Below, one piece after another: positions 43,405 through 51,862 of a DNA stretch of 64,000 bases; position 1 is the first letter of the stretch, and each line of letters begins with the position of its first letter. Source of the DNA: Lampropedia aestuarii (GTDB lineage: Bacteria > Pseudomonadota > Gammaproteobacteria > Burkholderiales > Burkholderiaceae_C); assembly GCF_004803635.1 (NCBI RefSeq), contig NZ_SSWX01000017.1, forward strand, positions 33,209-97,208, given 5' to 3'. Under the pieces are notes generated by a model that saw nothing but the letters and a program-made list of their open reading frames with translations, did no database searches and was not told the origin of the DNA. A program made the translations under genes and the position numbers.

Positions 43405-43438
43405 ATCTATTCATTAAATTATTCACTTTGCATACAAT
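43405..43438 (+). promoter_or_regulatory. AT-rich promoter with ATTCATT repeats
   Basis: TACAAT at 43433-43438 is a good -10; TTCATT at 43410-43415 is a weak -35 at 17 bp. The predicted transcript start falls at about 43445, the ATG itself, and no ribosome site exists. ATCTATTCATTA (43405-43416) is repeated exactly inside the gene at 43609-43620. Confidence 0.55.
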
Positions 43439-43444
43439 GGCGGT

Positions 43445-44797
43445 ATGGCATCTACACAATCCTCGCATGCTCGCAGTATTGAGAAGCTCCTTAACTCCGG
43501 GCCTCTTACCAGTAATATGCTGTGTGAATCACTGGGCCTCAGCCAGCCAACGGTTTCTCGTGCTCTCAAAAGCATGGGGGCGGACGTACTTAGATTCAAC
43601 ATTCATAAATCTATTCATTATCTGCTCAGAGACCATGCACGTGGCCACCTGATCGCCCCTATTGCGCGCGTCACGAAAGATGGTCAATTGCAGCGGCTTG
43701 GCGTTTTGGAGCCTGTTCGACCAGAAGGGTTCGTGTTGCTTGGCGCTACCGGTCAGGACAGTTATTCAGAAGGGCTGCCATGGTGGCTGTTTGACATGCG
43801 GCCACAAGGCTATTTGGGCCGTGCTTTCGTGCACAAGAATGCCAAGCAGTGGGAGTTGCCTGAGCGCTTGGTTGACTGGAGCGATACGAACGTGCTGCAA
43901 GCACTGCACCTGTATGGGGATGATTTGCCAGGCAATGTGCTTGTCGGTGAGCGCTCGGAGCAAGTGTTTATCAACCAGCCAATGCCGACTCCACTGGGAT
44001 TGGATGGGCGCGGCCAGGCTTATGCGACGCTATCGGCCAAGGCCGATGCAGGTGACATCGCTGGATCATCTGCCGGTGGCGAGCAGCCCAAATTCACGGC
44101 TTATGTGCAAACAGAAGACGGTCCAGCACATGTAATCGTCAAGTTCACTGCGCGCGATAACAATGCGATTTCTGAACGCTGGCGTGATCTGTTGCGGGCA
44201 GAGCACCATGCGCTGGAGGTGCTGCGCCAAGCGGGTGTACCTGCAGCCAAGACGCAGATCGTAGACAGTCAAGGCCAGCGTTTCCTGGAGGTCGTGCGTT
44301 TTGATCGCATTGGCGCTTTGGGGCGCGCCGCCTTGCTATCACTGAGTGCGCTGGATGCAGAGTTTGTTGGAATCGGCAGTTCCTGGTATGCGATCACGCG
44401 TGCACTGGTACAAGCGCAATGCGTCGTGCCTGAGGCAGCACAAGGCGCCGATTTGCTGTGGGCGTATGGCACATTGATCGGCAACACCGATATGCATGCG
44501 GGCAATCTTTCTTTCACCACGGACAGTGGCCGTCCCTACGCATTGGCCCCAGCCTATGACATGACTCCCATGGCCTTTGCACCTAAAGCCAGCGGAGCGA
44601 TAGCCAGTACATTGGCGCCCGCCACAATCGTGGCAGCCATCAGTGGTGAGATATGGCGCAAAGCGTATGTTTTGGCAGTGTCTTTTGCAGCGCGGCTGCG
44701 CAATGATGCTCAACTGAGTGAGCGGTTTGCCCCTTGCATCGCTGCGCTTGACGAGCATTTAGACATCGCCAAACAGCGCATTGACCGTATTGCTTAA
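43445..44797 (+). CDS. yjjJ: HipA-family kinase YjjJ/HipH with built-in DNA-binding domain
   Basis: A 450-residue HipA-like serine/threonine kinase. Residues 12-45 form a winged-helix HTH (LTSNMLCESLGLSQPTVSRALKSMG), replacing the separate HipB antitoxin. The kinase has the glycine-rich SSAGGEQPKF at 208-217, the catalytic loop GNTDMHAGNLSF at 346-357 and the metal motif YDMTPM at 371-376. Length and layout match E. coli YjjJ (HipH). Some HipA-family kinases inactivate glutamyl-tRNA synthetase; the target here is unknown. The fused HTH suggests autorepression, and the promoter carries repeated ATTCATT motifs. It stands alone. Confidence 0.92.
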   Translation: MASTQSSHARSIEKLLNSGPLTSNMLCESLGLSQPTVSRALKSMGADVLRFNIHKSIHYLLRDHARGHLIAPIARVTKDGQLQRLGVLEPVRPEGFVLLGATGQDSYSEGLPWWLFDMRPQGYLGRAFVHKNAKQWELPERLVDWSDTNVLQALHLYGDDLPGNVLVGERSEQVFINQPMPTPLGLDGRGQAYATLSAKADAGDIAGSSAGGEQPKFTAYVQTEDGPAHVIVKFTARDNNAISERWRDLLRAEHHALEVLRQAGVPAAKTQIVDSQGQRFLEVVRFDRIGALGRAALLSLSALDAEFVGIGSSWYAITRALVQAQCVVPEAAQGADLLWAYGTLIGNTDMHAGNLSFTTDSGRPYALAPAYDMTPMAFAPKASGAIASTLAPATIVAAISGEIWRKAYVLAVSFAARLRNDAQLSERFAPCIAALDEHLDIAKQRIDRIA

Positions 44798-45118
44798 GCC
44801 CGCTCAAGGCCTTGTTCAGCCACTTTGGGGCAATGCAAGTGGTCGTGGGACGTAGGGTGGCGCAGCTTCGCTGCCCACATCAGCTGCAGTTGAGTGTTTC
44901 TGAGCTGCAAGCGGCTTCTGACAGACGTTGCTGTTTCTTTTTGATCTGGTACTTTTTTGCGCAAGCAATAGACCCGTCCAAACTACCTTACTCCTCGCGA
45001 GTGAGATCTGTGTTTTTATAAGCTTTTGTTTCGCCTGTGAAAAATCCTTTTAAATGGTGTGTAATCATGCAGTGCTAACCTTGAATCATCACAGTTACCA
45101 ACACTGAGGAGAAGGTTC
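44798..45118. other. Noncoding gap before the M15 peptidase gene
   Basis: No gene is supported. A GTGGCGCAGC/GCTGCCCAC hairpin lies around 44857-44878, without a T-run. The second half becomes AT-rich and should hold the promoter of the peptidase gene, which has GAGGAGAAGG just before its ATG. Confidence 0.5.
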
Positions 45119-45691
45119 ATGGCTATAAATAGCGGAGCATATTGGGTTCGATGGGCGAAAGATAATATTCCAGACAGTTCGCAAATCATTGATCTTAGGC
45201 TCGGGTTTAGAGAGAGTGTGCAAGCATTTATTGATGCACTGGAGGCAGCTAATGCAACTGTCCTCATTGAATCCACCCGAAGAAGCGTAAAGCGCGCCTA
45301 TTTGTTCCATTGGTCTTGGCGGATTGCAACTGAAGATGTTAGAGCATCAGAGGCAATAGAAATGGATGGTGTCGACATCCAGTGGGATCATGGCAATGAT
45401 GCTGAGAGTAAGAATGGGGCATTGGAGATGGTACGTGGCTTTCGTCTAGCTCTTCCGCCAAGAAGTACAGTTGCACCATCGATGACGAGCAATCATATTA
45501 GGGGAGAAGCCATTGATATGAAAATTTGTTGGCTTGGCGATATGTCGGTTCAAGACGCAGACGGCAATATGCGGACAGTACCTTTCAAAACGAATGTCAA
45601 TACCAACAAAGAATTGCACAAAGTCGGAGCGAGTTACGGTGTCATGAAGCATCTCAATGATGCTCCTCACTGGTCGCTTAATGGGAGATAA
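45119..45691 (+). CDS. M15-type peptidoglycan peptidase without signal peptide
   Basis: A 190-residue protein with the M15/VanY zinc-peptidase signature SNHIRGEAID at 124-133 (His126 and Asp133 as metal ligands) and the second motif HW at 184-185. Family enzymes cut D-Ala or peptide crosslinks in cell walls. There is no signal peptide or membrane segment, so it needs another route to the periplasm: phage lysis, or delivery as a contact-dependent effector. Two base pairs after its stop comes a lipoprotein gene. No holin, spanin or other phage gene is nearby, which favours an effector/immunity reading over an endolysin. This is inference. The bulk of residues 1-110 does not match a domain I know. 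Confidence 0.7.
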   Translation: MAINSGAYWVRWAKDNIPDSSQIIDLRLGFRESVQAFIDALEAANATVLIESTRRSVKRAYLFHWSWRIATEDVRASEAIEMDGVDIQWDHGNDAESKNGALEMVRGFRLALPPRSTVAPSMTSNHIRGEAIDMKICWLGDMSVQDADGNMRTVPFKTNVNTNKELHKVGASYGVMKHLNDAPHWSLNGR

Positions 45692-45693
45692 AC

Positions 45694-46206
45694 ATGTCTC
45701 AATGCTTGTTTGTGATAGGTGCAACGCTAATAAGCTTAGTTGGATGCGCTGTTCAGACGCAATCCACGGCAGGTCAGCAAGAAAACACTTTTGGCGTTCA
45801 AGAAAATATCGGTTGGACAGACGCCGCGTGCTTAGCCATCAAAAATGCCACGCTTGTGCCAGCGCAAACAGTGTGGTGGCTGGAAACCAATCAGCTACGC
45901 CCTGCACGTCGCCTTCAAGTGGTTGCGCAATCGGCTGACCCCGATGTATGCGCTGCCTTGTCGCCAGGACGCGCTGAAGTGAATCAAGGGGCCGGTTATT
46001 CTTTCTATGCGTTGTCGGCCAATGCGGCAGAGCTGGATTTCGGCATTGCTTTTTTGGAGCAGGCTGCCAGTGCGCAATACGAAGCCACTTCTTGCGTTAC
46101 ATCGGAAGGCGTTGCTTTTGAGGCAAAAACTCACAATCGCTCCGAGGAGCCGTGGAGCGGTTATTACTATTTGGGCTATGATGTGGAAAGCACTTGTCCT
46201 GAATAG
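45694..46206 (+). CDS. Lipoprotein of unknown function, possible immunity partner
   Basis: A 170-residue protein with a lipoprotein signal peptide and lipobox LVGC (Cys18). The mature part has several cysteines and no family I recognise. The gene starts 2 bp after the M15 peptidase stop, and its ribosome site lies inside that gene, so the two are coupled. A periplasm-facing lipoprotein next to an unexported cell-wall peptidase is the arrangement expected of an immunity protein. It could also be a cofactor or a simple envelope protein. Confidence 0.72.
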   Translation: MSQCLFVIGATLISLVGCAVQTQSTAGQQENTFGVQENIGWTDAACLAIKNATLVPAQTVWWLETNQLRPARRLQVVAQSADPDVCAALSPGRAEVNQGAGYSFYALSANAAELDFGIAFLEQAASAQYEATSCVTSEGVAFEAKTHNRSEEPWSGYYYLGYDVESTCPE

Positions 46207-46342
46207 GCAGCCTGCTTTTGATGTTTTGAAGAACATGCCAGCGGCCTTTGAGACATCCCACGTTGCAATGCATGCCTAAAAATAGCCACTGCATTGCGTT
46301 AACCAGTCACATCCGCACGGGCATCAAGCTACCAAAGCCCAC

Positions 46343-46810
46343 TCAAAGCCCCAACTGAGACAAGCCAGGATGCCCATCCGGCCGGCGTCCAAGCGGCCAA
46401 TGGAATTGGCGCTCCGACTCTTTGATCGGCATGTCGTTGATGCACGCAAAGCGCCGCTGCATCAGCCCATTGGCCTCAAACTCCCAGTTTTCATTGCCGT
46501 ACGAGCGAAACCAATTGCCAGCGTCGTCGTGCCACTCATACGCATAGCGAACCGCAATGCGGTTTTCCCCAAATAGCCACAGCTCTTTGATCAAGCGGTA
46601 GTCCAGCTCCTTGTTCCACTTCCGTTCTAGGAAGGCTTGGGCTTCGGCGCGGTTATTGGCGAACTCTGCTCGGTTGCGCCATTTCGTATCTGGCGTATAG
46701 GCCAGTGCGACCTTGGCCGCATCGCGTGTGTTCCAAGCGTCTTCAGCCAAGCGGACTTTCTGGATAGCGGTTTCAAGTGTGAATGGGGGCAGTGGCGGGC
46801 GAGTTTCCAT
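46343..46810 (-). CDS. DUF1348/NTF2-like protein
   Basis: A 155-residue DUF1348 protein: [58 protein letters not shown] and [25 protein letters not shown] are the conserved blocks. The fold is NTF2-like; the function is unknown. The start at 46810 follows GAGG; the in-frame ATG seven codons earlier runs into the operator. It is divergent from a TetR regulator, and two palindromic operators sit between them, so it is the likely target of that repressor. Confidence 0.87.
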   Translation of the reverse strand: METRPPLPPFTLETAIQKVRLAEDAWNTRDAAKVALAYTPDTKWRNRAEFANNRAEAQAFLERKWNKELDYRLIKELWLFGENRIAVRYAYEWHDDAGNWFRSYGNENWEFEANGLMQRRFACINDMPIKESERQFHWPLGRRPDGHPGLSQLGL

Positions 46811-46832
46811 GATTAGCCTCATTAAAATCAAT

Positions 46833-46850
46833 GTAGAACGATCTGTCTAC
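46833..46850. promoter_or_regulatory. TetR operator O1: GTAGA-N8-TCTAC
   Basis: GTAGAACGATCTGTCTAC lies 22 bp upstream of the DUF1348 start and is nearly identical to O2, 37 bp away. Confidence 0.8.
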
Positions 46851-46868
46851 GTTGCGAATTCTAGCCAA

Positions 46869-46888
46869 TGTAGAACGACTTGTCTACA
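46869..46888. promoter_or_regulatory. TetR operator O2: TGTAGA-N8-TCTACA
   Basis: TGTAGAACGACTTGTCTACA is a 20-bp palindrome that overlaps the likely -10 (TACAAT, 46885-46890) of the tetR gene, so binding would block its transcription. Confidence 0.82.
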
Positions 46889-46896
46889 ATATGCGC

Positions 46897-47466
46897 ATGC
46901 ACACTTCAACACAAGCATTGGACGCGCTGCCGCCAAGAGAGCGCATCCTGCTCGCCGCCCATCAACTTTTTTACAGCGAGGGCATACGAGCGACTGGGGT
47001 GGACAAAATCATTGAGCGCGCATCGGTGAGCAAGGTCACGTTCTACCGGCAATACCCGAGCAAGGACGATTTGATTCTGGCCTACCTGGATTACCGGCAT
47101 GGCATGTGGATGGAATGGTTCACCGCCAGCCTGGCGCAAGAGGCGGCGGAGGGCGCATCGGCGGCAGATGCGCTGCTCAGTACGCTTGAGAACTGGTTTG
47201 GCCAGCCCGACTTCAGGGGCTGTGCGTTTCTGAATGCAGCCGCTGAGCTGGGTTCTGCTGAGCCCGCAATACTGGAAGTCGTGCGCAGTCACAAGCAAGA
47301 CATGGCCGAAGTATTGGATGCCTTCTTCAGCGCAGACCGTGCGTCTGCAGGGCAGGTGCTTGAATTGACGATTGATGGCGCAATAGTCCATGCCCAAATG
47401 GGGCAGCCGCTGGATGCGGTGATCGCGAGTGTCAAAGCCTCTGTTGAAGGTATTTTGTGCCGCTAG
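46897..47466 (+). CDS. TetR-family repressor
   Basis: A 189-residue TetR regulator. The HTH is LFYSEGIRATGVDKIIERASVSKVTFYRQYPSKDDLI, and the C-terminal domain carries FRGCAFLNAAAELG, seen in TetR proteins that repress reductase or NTF2-type detoxification genes. ATGs exist at 46891 and 46897; the -10 at 46885-46890 places the transcript start at about 46897, so a leaderless start there is likely. Operators O1 and O2 lie between it and the divergent DUF1348 gene. The inducer is unknown. Confidence 0.87.
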   Translation: MHTSTQALDALPPRERILLAAHQLFYSEGIRATGVDKIIERASVSKVTFYRQYPSKDDLILAYLDYRHGMWMEWFTASLAQEAAEGASAADALLSTLENWFGQPDFRGCAFLNAAAELGSAEPAILEVVRSHKQDMAEVLDAFFSADRASAGQVLELTIDGAIVHAQMGQPLDAVIASVKASVEGILCR

Positions 47467-47589
47467 CAAGGCGCTCACTGCCTGGTCTAAACCAATATGT
47501 TTGGCGCGCAAAACGCCATCGGCCACGACAAAATCTGCCACGACATCGGCGCGCACACCACGCCAGCAATGTCAGTTGCTTGCGTGCAA

Positions 47590-48495
47590 CTATCCGAGTC
47601 GGTAAACACCGCCATCGGCCATTGCCACACGCCCATTGCAAAGCAGCTCTTCCAGGTGCCTGAGGATGGTCCGCGCTTCGACCATCCGCACCCACGGTGC
47701 ATCAAAACCCGGTGGGTACAGCAGCCGTTTCTCGACCAGTTGCTCAAGGGTTTGAGGGCCCTCTGCCAGCAGTGAGAGCAGGCGCTGCCCGCGCTCATCC
47801 AACTTATCCGTGTAGGCGGCCAGATCACGCATGAAGATGTCCCGGTCGGTATAGACACCACGATGGTGTGACGTGATCCAGACGCTCGCTGGTATGTCTG
47901 GCAGGCGCGCCAAGCTAGCTCGGAAATCTTGCAGACTGGAGCCAGGATCGCCGTAATAAGGGCCGAATCCGGTCAAATCGATATCGCCAATAAAAGCAAT
48001 ACCGTGCGGCTCGATCACAAGTACGGAGTGACCAGCGGTGTGACCTGGCATGTGGATGGCGCGGATTTGTGTGCCACCGAGCTCCCAGCAGGCGCCATCT
48101 TCATAGCCTTGCGCATCGGGTCTTGGGGTATAGAAAAAGTCCCGTTGAAACTGCCCCTGCACTTGGGCTTGCTGGTCCTGCTCTTGCATTCCCATGGTGG
48201 TGGCAAAGCCATCCCAGCTTTGTACAGCAGGCAGGTCAGCCACTGGTGCATACACGCGTGCGCCAGGCAGGCGGTGCAAGCCCGCCATGTGGTCCTCATG
48301 GGCGTGGCCCAGCACGACGAGCTCGGTCGCATCCAATTCAGCGCCGATATGGTTTGACACAATGGGCGTATCCAGTGCAGCCAGGGTGTCTGCGCCACGA
48401 ATGAGCACTTGATTGCCGTCCGGGTACTTGCCGTTCTTTTCGCCAAGAAAAACGGCAACTGGGCCGAAATCGACACGTTCGATGTGCTTATTCAA
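47590..48495 (-). CDS. Metallo-beta-lactamase-fold hydrolase
   Basis: A protein of about 301 residues with all five metal motifs: HAHEDH at 64-69, then HMPGHTAGHS, GDIDL and TSHHRG. The C-terminal part (LLSLLAEGPQTLEQLVEKRLLYPPGF) looks like a winged-helix extension found in RNase-LACTB2-like and related hydrolases. The start is assigned to TTG at 48495 because AAGGAG lies 7 bp before it; earlier in-frame ATGs lack a ribosome site. It is convergent with the TetR gene. The substrate (thioester, lactone or other) is undetermined. Confidence 0.82.
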   Translation of the reverse strand: MNKHIERVDFGPVAVFLGEKNGKYPDGNQVLIRGADTLAALDTPIVSNHIGAELDATELVVLGHAHEDHMAGLHRLPGARVYAPVADLPAVQSWDGFATTMGMQEQDQQAQVQGQFQRDFFYTPRPDAQGYEDGACWELGGTQIRAIHMPGHTAGHSVLVIEPHGIAFIGDIDLTGFGPYYGDPGSSLQDFRASLARLPDIPASVWITSHHRGVYTDRDIFMRDLAAYTDKLDERGQRLLSLLAEGPQTLEQLVEKRLLYPPGFDAPWVRMVEARTILRHLEELLCNGRVAMADGGVYRLG

Positions 48496-49172
48496 GTGCG
48501 TACTCCTTGTAGATTTTCTGGGATGGCTCATGCCGTTGCACACAAGACTGGCGCATAGCCTGTAGCCCCAAAAAAGGGCTGATGATTTAAATCCCATCGG
48601 AGAATGCCATCCGATAGGATTTTGCATTGTCCCACTTGGGACTATGCAAGGCGATCTGCTGCAGGCCGCACATGCCGCACATGCGTATGTGTCAAACGGG
48701 CCAACGCCGCAAGGCAGCTTTTGTTGCGCTCGCTACTGAAACAGATGTTGAACATGGATTTTGGAGCTGAAAGCCTCTCACTGGTGCCTCTGTATCACAG
48801 GAGCATACTGCCTAGTGCGGCAAGCTGATGCTGCAAAGCGCCTTGTATAAATAGGAACACGATGGCTGCTTTGAGTGGACTTCATATGGGTTTGGAGAGG
48901 TTGGCCAATAGATCTAAATGCAAACAAACCAAAACTAACACTCCAATTTCCGCTAAAAATGCCCTTTGCATGGCGTGTGTATCTTCCAGCGTTTATGGGG
49001 TTCCCACTGTTGCAGATGGCTGCAGTTTTTCAGAGACTTTTGACATGGATTGCGGCTGGAACAGCAACGCCTCAAACCCAAGGCGAAGAAAATCATGTTC
49101 TTAAATGGTAGTACATTGCAGGTTTTTTGGATTTCTCTGGTTGAATTATTTCAGTGTCAAGGATGACAATTT
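48496..49172. other. Long noncoding gap upstream of putP
   Basis: No gene is convincingly supported. A weak hydrophobic frame at 48875-49111 has no clear ribosome site and overlaps another open frame. Around 48640-48760, reversed, there are faint matches to the dispersed repeat core (GCCAACGCCGCAAGGCAGC). The 80 bp before 49173 are AT-rich and probably carry the putP promoter. Confidence 0.4.
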
Positions 49173-50768
49173 ATGAATGCATTGCAGCCCATACATATTA
49201 CTTTTTTTATTTATATCATCGCGATGATTGGCATCGGATTTTACGCGTACAAGTCCACGCAAAATCTCTCTGACTACATCCTGGGTGGACGCAGCCTTGG
49301 CAGCGTGGTCACTGCGTTATCTGCCGGAGCATCGGATATGAGCGGTTGGTTGTTGATGGGCTTGCCTGGTGCTATTTTTATTGCTGGTATCTCTGAGTCC
49401 TGGATTGCCATTGGCCTTACCTTGGGGGCTTATCTCAATTGGCTTTTTGTAGCGGGTAGACTGCGCTTGTTTACTGAGAAAGCCAATGATGCCTTGACGC
49501 TTCCTGATTACTTTCAAGGACGCTTTGAAGACAATAGCCGTTTATTGAAGATTTTCGCTGCAATCATTATTTTATTTTTCTTTGTTATTTACTGCGCATC
49601 GGGTGTAGTTGCAAGTGCCAGACTTTTTGAGTCTACGTTTTCAATGAATTACGACACTGCAATCTGGGTTGGGGCATTTGCAACGATTGCCTATGTGTTT
49701 ATTGGCGGATTCTTGGCTGTCAGCTGGACGGATACGGTTCAGGCCACACTGATGATTTTTGCATTGCTGTTGGTGCCGGTGGTTATTCTCTTGAATATGA
49801 ATAATTTTTCAGGGTTAGATGCCACGGCGGTGATTGAGACCATCCGCCAAGCCAGCCCAGAGCACCTGAATTTCACGCATGGCCTTTCATGGATCGCTAT
49901 TGTTTCGTTGATGGCCTGGGGGCTGGGGTATTGTGGTCAGCCGCATATTCTTGTGCGCTTCATGGCCGCCGATTCGGTGAAAACCATCCCTCGTGCGCGC
50001 CGAATTTCCATTGCATGGATGGCTCTGTGCCTGTTGGGTGCAGTCCTGGTGGGCTTCTTTGGTTATGCGTACTTTCTGCACAACCCACAAGCAGGAATTC
50101 AAGTAGTGGGCGGTGTGAATGCAGCGGGCGAGGTGGTCAAAGGCAATCCCGAGACGGTTTTTATGGAGCTGGCAAAAATACTGTTTAACCCATGGATTGC
50201 AGGCATCGTGCTGTCAGGCGTGTTGGCTGCAGTCATGAGCACATTGAGTTGCCAACTGCTGGTGTCATCCAGTGCACTGACTGAGGATTTGTACAAAGGT
50301 TTTTTGCGAAAAAAAGCATCGGAAGCCGAGCTGGTATGGGTGGGGCGCATCATGGTATTTATTGTTGCCGCGCTGGCTATCTACATCGCCTACGACCCTA
50401 ATAGCAAAGTCTTGAGCCTGGTTTCCTACGCTTGGGCAGGCTTTGGCGCAGCCTTCGGCCCGGTGGTGATTTTCTCCATTTTCTGGAAGAAAACGACACG
50501 CAATGGCGCACTGGCAGGCATGCTTGTCGGTGCTTTGACGGTGATTGTTTTTCCAGAAATTAAAAAATGGCTGGCAGCCAGTGCAAACATTGACGTCTCT
50601 GAAGTGTTGGCGCAATTTCCGCTGCTGGGAGTGTATGAAATTGTCCCCGGTTTCATACTGTCTTGTTTGGCCATCGTGCTTGTCAGCCTCTTAGGCAAAC
50701 CATCGCAATCCATGGTTGTGCAATTTGAAAAGACAACTGACGAATACAAGAAAGCCATGCAGTCATAA
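49173..50768 (+). CDS. putP: Sodium/proline symporter PutP
   Basis: A 531-residue member of the sodium-solute symporter family with about 13 membrane helices. Diagnostic stretches are YILGGRSLGSVVTALSAGASDMSGWLLMGLPGAIF in the second and third helices and WGLGYCGQPHILVRFMAADS in the middle. These are typical of PutP itself, not of pantothenate or acetate symporters. It imports L-proline with sodium. The 50-bp leader is AT-rich, and a clear terminator follows at 50800. No putA lies in the window. Confidence 0.93.
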   Translation: MNALQPIHITFFIYIIAMIGIGFYAYKSTQNLSDYILGGRSLGSVVTALSAGASDMSGWLLMGLPGAIFIAGISESWIAIGLTLGAYLNWLFVAGRLRLFTEKANDALTLPDYFQGRFEDNSRLLKIFAAIIILFFFVIYCASGVVASARLFESTFSMNYDTAIWVGAFATIAYVFIGGFLAVSWTDTVQATLMIFALLLVPVVILLNMNNFSGLDATAVIETIRQASPEHLNFTHGLSWIAIVSLMAWGLGYCGQPHILVRFMAADSVKTIPRARRISIAWMALCLLGAVLVGFFGYAYFLHNPQAGIQVVGGVNAAGEVVKGNPETVFMELAKILFNPWIAGIVLSGVLAAVMSTLSCQLLVSSSALTEDLYKGFLRKKASEAELVWVGRIMVFIVAALAIYIAYDPNSKVLSLVSYAWAGFGAAFGPVVIFSIFWKKTTRNGALAGMLVGALTVIVFPEIKKWLAASANIDVSEVLAQFPLLGVYEIVPGFILSCLAIVLVSLLGKPSQSMVVQFEKTTDEYKKAMQS

Positions 50769-50799
50769 GGCATTGGCATCCAATGTCTTTCAAATAGGA

Positions 50800-50830
50800 A
50801 GCCTGATGCTTAATGCCTCAGGCTTTTTTA
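50800..50830 (+). terminator. Rho-independent terminator of putP
   Basis: AGCCTGA (50800-50806) pairs with TCAGGCT (50818-50824), followed by six T. Confidence 0.88.
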
Positions 50831-51338
50831 GAATGATTGGCATCGTCCGCACGGATTTGAGTGCATGCTGTGGAGTTTTTTGGTAAAAGGTTTTTATATG
50901 CTGTCACCAGTTTAAGAAGCGGTTGCTTGGACAGACACCGCTTGCTTGGTGTATTTGTTTCCACAAATATGCATTGGCTTGCCTTCAGATCGGCAGTCGC
51001 GCAGCCATACGGCTGTGTGCTGCGCAGTTTGGCATGGACGCTAATAGGCTGGGTGGGAGGGGGCTACTAACAGGGGCGGTTTGCGTAAACGACCGATAGC
51101 CGCTCTCACCCCTAGCCCCAAAAATCATAAACATACAAGCAGCTCTTAAGGCTTGATAGGTGTTTTTATTTGCTGCAAGATGAAAGAGCAAAAAATCGTT
51201 AAGGATTTTTACTGTACCAAAGAATGCTTGGAGAAAATCAGCCATGGATGAGGATGTGCCGTATGCGAGTTACTATTAGGAGTTGTTAATTCGCCGCAGG
51301 GGTAAGGTTGTTAATAGTGTTAAATACGGAGATGTTGG
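50831..51338. other. Noncoding gap after putP
   Basis: I see no gene. The last 130 bp are AT-rich and lead into the orphan gene at 51339. A stretch around 51110-51175 (ATAAACATACAAGCAGCTC, then GGCTTGATAGG) resembles intergenic sequence common in Comamonadaceae; this is recollection, not a search. Confidence 0.4.
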
Positions 51339-51800
51339 ATGAATGATTTTTCAAATAATTTTTGTTGTTATTTATCGGGTGCACTTGATTCTGGGTATTT
51401 TTGTTGTAAGGAGCTTGTTGATTGGGCTGATCGAAAAATTCTTCAGTGTGAAGTCCCCAAAATTTGGCTTGTTAATTTATCATTGGTTAAATGTACCGGA
51501 TGTTTTTACTCCTTGGAGGAAGAGGGTGATTCGGATTTGCGAGCATCTTTGAATAAGGAATGCCTAAATGGCTGTAGTGATGAAGGTTATGAGGGCTTTT
51601 TGTTTCTCAAATATTTAGAGGGGAGAGTGGATGAGGCTGGTGTTTTAAGTAGCTATGGAGAGAAAACGACTTTTGATGATGTTGCATGGAGTGATTTGCT
51701 GCCAGAAATGAAGAGGCAAGGTCCATTGGCTGAGAATTTTTTGAAATTTATGAGGAGAGATGATTTGTATGAAGTCGCTCCGGAAATATTCAATGCCTAA
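51339..51800 (+). CDS. AT-rich orphan protein, unknown function
   Basis: A 153-residue acidic, cysteine-containing protein with no signal peptide or membrane segment. I recognise no family. It is far richer in A and T than its neighbours. It has CGGAGA before its ATG and a coherent, non-repetitive sequence (MKRQGPLAENFLKFMRRDDLYEVAPEIF at the end). Acidic, AT-rich, stand-alone genes of this size are often orphan immunity proteins of polymorphic toxins, but no toxin lies next to it. It is convergent with pbpC, with a gap of about 60 bp. Recent transfer is likely. Confidence 0.65.
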   Translation: MNDFSNNFCCYLSGALDSGYFCCKELVDWADRKILQCEVPKIWLVNLSLVKCTGCFYSLEEEGDSDLRASLNKECLNGCSDEGYEGFLFLKYLEGRVDEAGVLSSYGEKTTFDDVAWSDLLPEMKRQGPLAENFLKFMRRDDLYEVAPEIFNA

Positions 51801-51862
51801 GATTAAATATAGATTGTTTTCCTTTGCGGACAAAATCATTAAAAAGAATGTTGCTCAGCGAA

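Noticed and set aside
44812-45021. A 69-codon plus-strand frame after yjjJ
   Set aside because: Ends in noncoding-like sequence, has no ribosome site and covers a hairpin.
45119-46206. Reading the M15 peptidase and lipoprotein as a phage endolysin and spanin pair
   Set aside because: The lipoprotein is too long for an Rz1-type spanin and no holin, tail or other phage genes flank it.
48862-49111. Two overlapping short open frames (80 and 78 codons) upstream of putP
   Set aside because: They overlap in different frames, lack ribosome sites and resemble no family; one is hydrophobic, so a small membrane protein cannot be fully excluded.
50985-51245. An 86-codon minus-strand frame after putP
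   Set aside because: No ribosome site, composition like intergenic DNA and no family match.
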